In this document: piece by piece, positions 1 through 5,065 of the stretch
Layout: every line of letters begins with the position of its first letter
Position numbering within the stretch: the stretch's first letter is position 1
Assembly: GCA_004299495.1 (NCBI GenBank)
Contig: SCPY01000129.1
Span: forward strand, 1-5,065
From: a bacterium
Lineage (GTDB): Bacteria > Omnitrophota > Gorgyraeia > Gygaellales > UBA12090
Direction of reading: 5' to 3'
Length of the DNA: 5,065 bases
The notes under the pieces: model-generated
The model's database searches: none
Seen by the model: the letters and a program-made list of their open reading frames with translations, nothing else
What the model was told of the DNA's origin: nothing
Made by a program: the position numbers and the translations under genes

Positions 1-276
1 GCGCCCTTAAATATCTCTGACATCGCGGTAAAGGAGCAAGCGTTTGACTTATACCGGAAGCTTATTTTGAAAGGCCTGCGAGTATTGCTGGATGACCGAA
101 ACGAAAGCCCGGGGGTGAAATTCAACGATGCGGACCTTATCGGAGTTCCTTTGAGAGTTATTATAGGCCCCAAGGCGTTAGCGCGCGGAGAAATAGAGCT
201 TCAGGGCAGGTCTGGAAAAGGCATTCAGCCGGTTAAAATAAGCGAGGCGCCTGAGATGGCCGCTAAAAGTATTTAG
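1..276 (+). CDS. proS: Prolyl-tRNA synthetase, C-terminal fragment (5' end outside window)
   Basis: The last 91 codons of a class II prolyl-tRNA synthetase, the cytoplasmic enzyme that charges tRNA-Pro, are read from base 1 in frame 1 and end at TAG 274-276. What remains is the C-terminal anticodon-binding domain. It carries the family signature VLLDDR (residues 26-31 of the fragment) followed by PGVKFNDADLIGVPLRVIIG, in which ProRS proteins characteristically have PGVKF.DADLIG.PLR. The following GEIELQGR and the short tail match the usual end of bacterial ProRS, so the 3' end looks intact. The catalytic core and the editing insertion, if present, lie upstream of the window. A TTG at 67 is inside this domain and is not a real start. 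The gene is followed 8 nt later by rimP, whose ribosome-binding site overlaps this stop codon, implying one transcript and probable translational coupling. Confidence 0.95.
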   Translation, partial: APLNISDIAVKEQAFDLYRKLILKGLRVLLDDRNESPGVKFNDADLIGVPLRVIIGPKALARGEIELQGRSGKGIQPVKISEAPEMAAKSI

Positions 277-279
277 AGG
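275..279 (+). promoter_or_regulatory. Ribosome-binding site of rimP, overlapping the proS stop codon
   Basis: The purine run AGAGG sits 5 nt before the ATG at 285 and shares its first two bases with the proS TAG stop codon. Ribosomes terminating on proS would therefore occupy the rimP initiation region, which favours coupled translation. The motif is a good but not perfect Shine-Dalgarno match. Confidence 0.7.
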
Positions 280-284
280 CATAT

Positions 285-752
285 ATGTATAATTACGCGC
301 AAGAAACGCTGGAAAAGATAAATAACACGGTATGTGATTTCATTAAAACTTCAGGATATGAACTTATTGACGCGTCCCTGCGCAAGGTTTCCGGGGTTTT
401 AAACCTGCAATTTCTTGTAGATAGGCCCGCGGGAGGAATAAGCCTCAGGGAATGCGCGGTTTTAAACGCGCAATTGGGCGCGCTATTAGATAAGGAGAAT
501 ATCCTGGATGACCGGTATATCCTGGAGGTTTCTTCTCCGGGCGTGGACCGGCCGCTCAGAGGTGAGAAAGACTTCCTGCGCGCCAAAGGCCGCTACATAA
601 GGGTTTTCTTAAGCGAGCCGCACGATGGAAAGATAGAGTGGGAAGGCGCCATAGGCCAGGTGAATGAGGGTGTTCTATCTTTGAGCGCCGGAGATGGTGT
701 AAGGAGCATACCTTTGTGTAAAATTAAGAAAGCAAAACAGGTGATTAAATGA
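285..752 (+). CDS. rimP: Ribosome maturation factor RimP
   Basis: This 155-residue protein is full length for RimP (usually about 150-155 residues), the cytoplasmic factor that binds the nascent 30S subunit and helps its maturation. The N-terminal alpha/beta domain (about 1-80) contains LQFLVDRPAGGISLRECA (41-58), matching the family pattern of a hydrophobic strand, then D.P.GG(I/V)(S/T)L..C. The hallmark motif YILEVSSPGVDRPL is at 78-91. The C-terminal SH3-like domain (about 92-155) ends with IPLCKIKKAKQVIK, the usual RimP ending. ATG 285 is preceded by AGAGG at 5-nt spacing. The stop is TGA 750-752. The same frame stays open for 35 more codons to TGA 858-860, but the protein already ends where the family ends, so readthrough is not needed to explain it. 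The order proS-rimP-nusA-infB is the classic setting of this gene. Confidence 0.95.
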   Translation: MYNYAQETLEKINNTVCDFIKTSGYELIDASLRKVSGVLNLQFLVDRPAGGISLRECAVLNAQLGALLDKENILDDRYILEVSSPGVDRPLRGEKDFLRAKGRYIRVFLSEPHDGKIEWEGAIGQVNEGVLSLSAGDGVRSIPLCKIKKAKQVIK

Positions 753-754
753 GC

Positions 755-803
755 CCCGCGCTTTCTTTTGAATTCAGCGTCTTTGATAATTAAAAGGCGC
801 GGG
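755..803 (+). promoter_or_regulatory. Imperfect GC-rich hairpin in the rimP-nusA gap
   Basis: CCCGCGC at 755-761 is perfectly complementary to GCGCGGG at 797-803. Inside this 7-bp stem, CTTTTGA (765-771) can pair with TTAAAAG (790-796), with one G-U pair, leaving a 3-nt TTT bulge and an 18-nt loop. Alternatively the first stem extends directly by three pairs (762-764 with 794-796, one G-U) with a larger loop. The sequence after it (from 804) has no T run, so it is not a standard intrinsic terminator. It could be an RNA-stabilising, processing or attenuation element upstream of nusA, or a fortuitous fold. In E. coli the nusA operon is regulated by NusA itself through its leader; whether this hairpin has a comparable role is speculation. 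Confidence 0.4.
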
Positions 804-843
804 CAACAGGAAATGTTTATGGATATTAATGGTATGAATAAGA

Positions 844-850
844 AAGAAGG
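844..850 (+). promoter_or_regulatory. Ribosome-binding site that decides the nusA start
   Basis: AAGAAGG lies upstream of two consecutive in-frame GTG codons at 854 and 857. Spacing from the last G is 3 nt to the first GTG, which is too tight, and 6 nt to the second, which is normal. Starting at 857 also gives the typical NusA beginning MNGELL rather than MVNGELL. The site therefore supports GTG 857. Confidence 0.65.
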
Positions 851-856
851 TGCGTG

Positions 857-2053
857 GTGAACGGAGAATTATTGGCGGTTTTAGAGCATATGGAGCGGGA
901 AAAGGGCATCAAGAAAGATATTCTTATTGAGGCCGTGGAGTCGGCATTGGTGAGCGCGGTAAAAAAGATCATTGATGTCCAGCCCGGGGTTGAAGTTAAA
1001 GTTTCCCTGGACAGGGAGACAGGAAAGATCAAGGCATTCGCGGGAGATGAGGAAATAAAGTCGGAGGGATTCGGCAGGATTGCCGCCTCTACCGCCAAAC
1101 AGGTAATCATCCAGAAAATCCGCGAGGCGGAAAAAGATGTGGTATTCAATGAATTCAGTAACAAGGCCGGAGAAATCGTCAGCGGCACGGTGTACCGTTT
1201 TGAAAAAGGAAATATAATCGTTGACCTTATGGGCAAGGCGGAAGGAATCCTGCCTAAGAGCGAACAGATTCCTCAGGAGGAATTCCGCCAGGGCCAGAGA
1301 GTGAGCGCTTATTTGTGCGAAGTAAAAAAAGAGGCAAGAGGGCCTCAGATTATCCTGTCGCGGGCCCATCCCAATTTTGTCAAGAAGTTGTTTGAATTAG
1401 AGGTTCCCGAGATATATGAGGGGGTTGTGGAAATCCGGGCTATTTCCCGGGCTCCGGGAGAGCGGACAAAGATAGCGGTGTGGTCTAAAGACGATAAGGT
1501 TGATTCCGTGGGCTCTTGCGTGGGGATGCGCGGGGTAAGGGTGAAGAATATTGTGACTGAGCTGCACGGTGAGCGTATTGATATAGTGCGTTATAGCGAG
1601 GACGCGCATACCTACATTGGGGCGGCTCTTTCTCCGGCGGAAATTTCCGAGATCAAGCTGGACAAAGAAAACAAAAAGGCGCTGGTAGTGGTAAATCAGG
1701 ACCAATTGTCCTTAGCTATCGGCAAGCACGGGCAGAATGTCCGCTTAGCCTCAAAGCTGCTGGGATGGGACTTAGATATTCGTACTAAAGACCAGATAAG
1801 CCAGCAGGAAGCGCAAGTAAAAGCTCCGGGAGAACCCGCAGAAGAAGCTAGGGAAGAAGCGGTGGAAAAGGCTGTTTCTCTGGAGGGCCTAAGCGGAGTG
1901 GGAGAGAAAACCGGTAAGGCGCTTATTGAGGCGGGATTTTCCGACTTGAAGGCGATTGCCGAAGCGGACGTAGAGTCTTTGACAGAGATTAAGGGCATCG
2001 GAAGACTTAAGGCAAAAAAGCTTATCGCGGAAGCGAAGAAATTAATTAAATAA
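857..2053 (+). CDS. nusA: Transcription termination/antitermination factor NusA
   Basis: This 398-residue protein (numbered from GTG 857) binds RNA polymerase and nascent RNA, modulating pausing, termination and antitermination. Domains in order: the polymerase-binding N-terminal domain (about 1-104), with FGRIAASTAKQVIIQKIREAE at 72-92 as its conserved helix; an S1 domain (about 105-171); KH1 (about 204-250) with its GMRG loop at 223-226 within the signature SVGSCVGMRGVRV; KH2 (about 272-310) with GKHG at 289-292; an acidic linker (about 311-340); and a C-terminal helix-hairpin-helix domain (341-398) with two hairpins, GLSGVGEKTGKAL and EIKGIGRLKAKKL. Such a tail is absent from short NusA proteins such as those of Bacillus and resembles the repeats of longer ones. 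The N-terminal head is unusual: only nine residues (63-71) separate KAFA from FGRI, where B. subtilis and E. coli proteins, as I recall them, have roughly 30 more. Start 857 is chosen over GTG 854 on ribosome-binding-site spacing. The start overlaps a TGA (GTGA) of a short upstream frame. Confidence 0.95.
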   Translation: MNGELLAVLEHMEREKGIKKDILIEAVESALVSAVKKIIDVQPGVEVKVSLDRETGKIKAFAGDEEIKSEGFGRIAASTAKQVIIQKIREAEKDVVFNEFSNKAGEIVSGTVYRFEKGNIIVDLMGKAEGILPKSEQIPQEEFRQGQRVSAYLCEVKKEARGPQIILSRAHPNFVKKLFELEVPEIYEGVVEIRAISRAPGERTKIAVWSKDDKVDSVGSCVGMRGVRVKNIVTELHGERIDIVRYSEDAHTYIGAALSPAEISEIKLDKENKKALVVVNQDQLSLAIGKHGQNVRLASKLLGWDLDIRTKDQISQQEAQVKAPGEPAEEAREEAVEKAVSLEGLSGVGEKTGKALIEAGFSDLKAIAEADVESLTEIKGIGRLKAKKLIAEAKKLIK

Positions 2054-2102
2054 CCTAAAACCTCCAAGCGGGAATTCAGTTTGAGCGAAAGAAAGATACT
2101 AA

Positions 2103-2107
2103 AAGGA
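2103..2107 (+). promoter_or_regulatory. Ribosome-binding site that decides the infB start
   Basis: AAGGA is placed 6 nt before ATG 2114. The frame is also open from a TTG at 2081, which would add 11 residues, but that codon has only a weak GGAA upstream and the added residues would run through this clear site. ATG 2114 is therefore preferred. Confidence 0.65.
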
Positions 2108-2113
2108 AAAATT

Positions 2114-4333
2114 ATGGCTATAAAAAACGTGAAGGCTAAAACAGGTGCAAAGCAAGCCAAAGAGGAAAAGCCGGCTTCAGCGGCAAAGATAGCTCAAGCT
2201 AAAAAGCCGCAAGTAAAAAAATCCCTATCGGCAAAGCCGGCAAAAGCGACTGCCGCCCGGAAAATAAAAACAGTTAAGGCAAAAAAAGAAACCGCGCCTG
2301 CCGCGCCTAAAAAGAAGGTAGAGCTTTTAAAGAAGACGAGGGTATCCGAAGAGCACGCGCGGGTCAGTATTATTAAGCCAGTTGTTGCGCCGGTAATGTC
2401 CGCCCCAGCTGTTAAGACGCAGGCAATAAATCCGGTGCCGGAGCCAGCGGCTCAGCCGCGTATTGTAGTGCCGGCTCCAGCCAAAATCGAAGCGCCGGCA
2501 GCGAGGCTTCCGCAGTCTCCCTTAGAGCCTGCCAAGAAGCCGCAACCTGAAATTGTTCCAGAAGCCCCTAAAAAAGAAGAGCCGAAGGCTATTGAAATAG
2601 ATATTCCGATAATGCTCAAGGATTTAGCGCTTGGCATCCAGGAGAAGCCGGCATCCCTGATTAAGAGGCTTCTTGAGCAGAAAATCATCGCGAACCTTAA
2701 TTTTTCATTAGACGAAGAGCTGGCGCGGAAAATTGCCTCTGACTATGGGTATCAGATAAAAAGGAAGCCAACGGAAGAAGAGATTCTTTTTAAAGAGCAT
2801 GAACTTGTTGATGCCGGAAAGCTAAAGCCTCGTCCGCCCATCGTGACCCTGATGGGGCACGTTGACCACGGGAAGACTTCGCTCTTGGACGCCATCCGTA
2901 ACTCAAAGGTCGCGGATTCGGAGCATGGAGGCATCACCCAGCATATCGGGGCTTATTCGGTGGTTCTTCCCAAAGGCACCATAACCTTTTTGGACACTCC
3001 TGGCCATGAGGCATTTACCGCGATGCGGGCAAGGGGAGCTAAGGTAACGGATATCGTGGTTTTAGTAGTAGCCGCGGACGACGGCATTATGCCCCAAACC
3101 ATAGAGGCGGTTGACCATGCCAGAGAGGCCGGGGTACCGATAGTCGTGGCAATCAATAAAATTGACAAACCGAATATAAATCTTGATTTGGTGAAAAAAC
3201 AATTATCAGAGCTTGGCCTTACGCCGGAGGATTGGGGAGGAAAGACCATTACGGTGGGAGTTTCCGCCAAGACCGGCCAGGGCATAGATGATTTACTGGA
3301 TATGCTGATTCTGGAGGCGGAAATGCTGGAACTGAAGGCAGACCCCTCGAGGCTCGCAAGCGGCGTGGTGTTGGAGGCAAAGATTACCGAGGGCAGGGGT
3401 ACGGTTGCCACGCTTCTGGTTGAGAACGGAACTTTGAGGATGCAGAATGCCATTATTGTCGGACCGTACTTCGCTAAGGTCAGGGCCATGCTTAATGAAT
3501 TTGGCAGGACAATATCCGACGCGCCTCCTTCAACTCCGGTTGCGATTCTCGGCCTTGCCGGCCTGCCTTCCTCGGGAGAAAAGTTTTTTGCCCTCACCGA
3601 TGAAAAGAAGGCCAAGGAAGTGGCGGAAAAAAGAAAAACGGAGCTGCGCGAGAAAGAACTTAAGCCGATTAAAATGATGTCGCTGGAAGATTTATCCACC
3701 CAGATTAAAGAAGGAAAGGTTAAGGAGCTAAAGCTTATCCTGAAGGCGGATGTGGCCGGCTCGTTAGAGGCGATAAATGAGTCTTTGAAGAAGTTGGCTG
3801 TCACTGAGGTGAGATTGAATATTATCCATCAGGGTGTAGGGGCTATAAATGTCTCCGATATAATCCTGGCCGAGGCCTCCGGCGCGATCATCCTGGGGTT
3901 CCATGTGGATACTGACGAGCGCTCAAAAGCCGAATCCGATAAGGCCGGGGTGGATATCCGCACCTACAATGTTATTTATGAGTTGATAAACGACCTGAAG
4001 ACCGCCCTGGAAGGATTATTAGAGCCGAAACTAAAGAAAATATTCCTTGGCCGCCTGATGGTCAGGCAGGTTTTTAAGTTGACAAAGTCGGGAATGGTAG
4101 CCGGCTGTTATGTGGAGAAGGGCAAGGTTACTCGCAGCGCAAAGGTGACGCTGATGCGTAACGGTGAGCCCGTATTTGAGGGAGCGCTCCAGTCTCTAAA
4201 GCGCTTTAAGGATGATGTTCGCGAAGTTACCGAAGGCATGGAATGCGGAGTGTCTCTGGCAAACTTCGCCGATATGATGGTAGGCGATGTGCTGGAGGCC
4301 TACGATATAGAAAAAATCGCCAGAAAATTATAA
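2114..4333 (+). CDS. infB: Translation initiation factor IF-2
   Basis: This 739-residue translational GTPase positions fMet-tRNA on the 30S subunit and promotes 50S joining. Numbered from ATG 2114: a Lys/Ala/Pro-rich disordered extension (1-160); one IF2_N-type domain (about 163-218, DIPIMLKDLALGI through LDEELARKIASDYGYQIKRK); the G domain (about 240-408) with G1 GHVDHGKT at 248-255, G2 GGIT at 272-275, G3 DTPGH at 294-298, G4 NKID at 348-351 and G5 SAK at 384-386; domain II (about 415-500); a charged helix; domain III (about 523-630, LKADVAGSLEAI and HQGVGAIN); and the fMet-tRNA-binding C2 domain (about 640-739) with AGCYV, SLKRFKDDV and GMECG. All GTPase motifs are canonical, including the HVDHGKT histidine and the DTPGH catalytic histidine at 298. 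The length lies between those of B. subtilis (about 716) and E. coli (890). I found no convincing internal start for a shorter isoform. It follows nusA by 60 nt and precedes trpS by 13 nt. Confidence 0.97.
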   Translation: MAIKNVKAKTGAKQAKEEKPASAAKIAQAKKPQVKKSLSAKPAKATAARKIKTVKAKKETAPAAPKKKVELLKKTRVSEEHARVSIIKPVVAPVMSAPAVKTQAINPVPEPAAQPRIVVPAPAKIEAPAARLPQSPLEPAKKPQPEIVPEAPKKEEPKAIEIDIPIMLKDLALGIQEKPASLIKRLLEQKIIANLNFSLDEELARKIASDYGYQIKRKPTEEEILFKEHELVDAGKLKPRPPIVTLMGHVDHGKTSLLDAIRNSKVADSEHGGITQHIGAYSVVLPKGTITFLDTPGHEAFTAMRARGAKVTDIVVLVVAADDGIMPQTIEAVDHAREAGVPIVVAINKIDKPNINLDLVKKQLSELGLTPEDWGGKTITVGVSAKTGQGIDDLLDMLILEAEMLELKADPSRLASGVVLEAKITEGRGTVATLLVENGTLRMQNAIIVGPYFAKVRAMLNEFGRTISDAPPSTPVAILGLAGLPSSGEKFFALTDEKKAKEVAEKRKTELREKELKPIKMMSLEDLSTQIKEGKVKELKLILKADVAGSLEAINESLKKLAVTEVRLNIIHQGVGAINVSDIILAEASGAIILGFHVDTDERSKAESDKAGVDIRTYNVIYELINDLKTALEGLLEPKLKKIFLGRLMVRQVFKLTKSGMVAGCYVEKGKVTRSAKVTLMRNGEPVFEGALQSLKRFKDDVREVTEGMECGVSLANFADMMVGDVLEAYDIEKIARKL
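2117..2590 (+). other. Low-complexity Lys/Ala/Pro-rich coding segment of infB
   Basis: This part of infB encodes about 158 residues dominated by lysine, alanine, proline, valine and glutamate. The first 65 or so residues are K/A-rich and strongly basic; the rest is A/P-rich with PAP, PVP and PEP steps and more acidic residues. It has no recognisable fold and is expected to be a disordered arm, as in many IF-2 N-termini, probably contacting the 30S subunit or RNA. The bases contain repeated short purine-rich words (for example aaagcc, gcaaag) because of codon composition, not because of a true tandem repeat unit. Confidence 0.7.
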
Positions 4334-4346
4334 TCGCAAGAAATAG

Positions 4347-5065
4347 ATGTCAAAGAAGCGGATATTAAGCGGGATGCGGCCTACGGGCAAACTTCATCTT
4401 GGCCATCTATTCGGAGTATTGGAAAATTGGAAAAAACTTCAGGATGAATATGAATGTTTTTTTATGGCGGCGGATTGGCATGCCCTGATGTCTGAATATG
4501 AAAACCCGCAAAGCTTAAGAGACAATATCATTGATAATGCCGCGGACTGGCTGTCCTGCGGCATCTCGCCGGATAAATCGCATATTTTTATTCAGTCCCG
4601 GGTAAAAGAGCATCTGGAATTGCACATGATTTTTTCTATTCTTACCCCTTTGGGATGGCTTGAGCGCTGCCCCACCTATAAAGAGCAATTGCGCGAAATC
4701 ACCAACCGTAACTTAAGCACCTATGGCTTCCTGGGATATCCGGTCCTGCAGGCCGCGGACATACTTTTGTATAAAGCGGATTGCGTGCCTGTGGGTGAAG
4801 ACCAGCTTGCGCACTTGGAGCTGACCAGGGAGATCGGCCGCAGGTTTAACGGGTTGTATAAAAAGGAAATATTCGCAGACCCAAAGGCCATTTTAAGCGA
4901 GGCAAGCCGATTATTAGGCATTGACGGACGAAAGATGAGTAAGAGCTACGATAATGCTATCGCTATTTCAGATGAGCCGCAGGCGATACGCAAGAAGGTG
5001 CAGAGTATGTTCACCGACCCCCGGAGAATAAAGCTCTCTGATCCTGGACACCCCGAGAAGTGTAA
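4347..5065 (+). CDS. trpS: Tryptophanyl-tRNA synthetase, N-terminal three quarters (3' end outside window)
   Basis: This frame is open from ATG 4347 to the window edge (239 whole codons plus two bases; the family is usually about 325-340). It encodes a class I tryptophanyl-tRNA synthetase, which charges tRNA-Trp in the cytoplasm. GMRPTGKLHLGH (9-20) holds the HIGH-type ATP motif as HLGH at 17-20. YPVLQAADILLY (131-142) contains Asp138, which aligns with the residue that recognises the tryptophan indole nitrogen in the B. stearothermophilus enzyme. VPVGEDQLAHLELTREI (147-163) is the conserved active-site segment, and GRKMSKSYDN (194-203) holds the intact KMSKS loop. The end, FTDPRRIKLSDPGHPEKC, fits the family. 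An in-frame TAG (4344-4346) immediately precedes the ATG, so no upstream start is possible, and Met10 lies inside the first motif. The ribosome-binding site is poor (only an A-rich AAGAAA). With a 13-nt gap, re-initiation from infB is a plausible way to translate it. Confidence 0.94.
   Translation, partial: MSKKRILSGMRPTGKLHLGHLFGVLENWKKLQDEYECFFMAADWHALMSEYENPQSLRDNIIDNAADWLSCGISPDKSHIFIQSRVKEHLELHMIFSILTPLGWLERCPTYKEQLREITNRNLSTYGFLGYPVLQAADILLYKADCVPVGEDQLAHLELTREIGRRFNGLYKKEIFADPKAILSEASRLLGIDGRKMSKSYDNAIAISDEPQAIRKKVQSMFTDPRRIKLSDPGHPEKC

Noticed and set aside
750..752. UGA recoded as an amino acid, as in some candidate phyla
   Set aside because: RimP ends at its normal length at this TGA, no other gene here has an in-frame TGA, and the tryptophan codons I read in trpS are TGG.
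762..790. Possible internal promoter with GATAAT (785-790) as a -10 box before nusA
   Set aside because: The -10 is a 5/6 match, but at 17-nt spacing the -35 position (762-767, TTTCTT) is a poor match; TTGAAT at 768 is only 11 nt from the -10 box, and there is no extended -10 TG. AT-rich gaps yield such matches by chance.
753..815. Intrinsic terminator between rimP and nusA
   Set aside because: The stem is present but the bases after it are GCAACAGGAAATG, with no T run, and the loop is large.
770..2079. The 8-base word GAATTCAG in both the rimP-nusA gap (770-777) and the nusA-infB gap (2072-2079)
   Set aside because: The similarity does not extend beyond the word, the same word also occurs inside nusA near 1150, and one shared 8-mer between gaps of this size is not surprising.
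2081..2113. An 11-residue N-terminal extension of IF-2 from TTG 2081
   Set aside because: ATG 2114 has a clear AAGGA at 6-nt spacing, while TTG is a rarer start with only a weak site; the extension would also read through that ribosome-binding site.
2396..2614. Internal infB starts at ATG 2396 or ATG 2612 for a short IF-2 isoform like E. coli IF2-beta/gamma
   Set aside because: Neither ATG has a purine-rich Shine-Dalgarno sequence at a suitable distance.
2953..3804. A 283-codon open frame on the minus strand antisense to infB
   Set aside because: It lies entirely inside the conserved GTPase-coding region of infB, its translation is Ser/Ile/Leu-rich with no recognisable motif, and its openness follows from infB codon composition.

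Overview
The window is a compact, co-directional translation and transcription-factor operon. All five genes are on the + strand: the 3' end of proS (prolyl-tRNA synthetase), rimP (30S maturation factor), nusA (transcription elongation/antitermination factor), infB (translation initiation factor IF-2), and the 5' three quarters of trpS (tryptophanyl-tRNA synthetase). These genes are bacterial, vertically inherited and essential or near-essential. I see no mobile element, CRISPR array, tRNA/rRNA, prophage or defence gene.

Layout: proS ends at 276, with the rimP ribosome-binding site overlapping its stop codon. rimP occupies 285-752. A gap of about 104 nt follows, holding a GC-rich imperfect hairpin and a short open frame that ends in a GTGA overlap with the nusA start. 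nusA runs 857-2053 and a 60-nt gap follows. infB runs 2114-4333, beginning with a Lys/Ala/Pro-rich low-complexity extension of about 160 residues. After a 13-nt gap trpS starts at 4347 and runs off the right edge. No intrinsic terminator or strong promoter is apparent between the genes, so co-transcription is the simplest reading. Stop codons are TAG, TGA, TAA and TAA with no in-frame TGA inside genes, which fits the standard bacterial code.

Organism: a bacterium of roughly balanced base composition. The order rimP-nusA-infB is almost universal in bacteria, and proS directly upstream of rimP occurs in several phyla. The NusA with a C-terminal helix-hairpin-helix domain, the shortened NusA head and the infB-trpS junction suggest an uncultured, PVC-neighbouring lineage, possibly Omnitrophota-like. 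This is a low-confidence impression, not a phylogenetic result.

The genes act together on ribosome production and gene expression: RimP matures the 30S subunit, IF-2 delivers fMet-tRNA and joins subunits, NusA rides RNA polymerase and couples transcription to translation, and the two synthetases charge tRNAs. I found no undescribed system. The points worth a second look are the apparent in-frame shortening of the NusA N-terminal head, the structured rimP-nusA leader, and trpS in the place where rbfA is often found.
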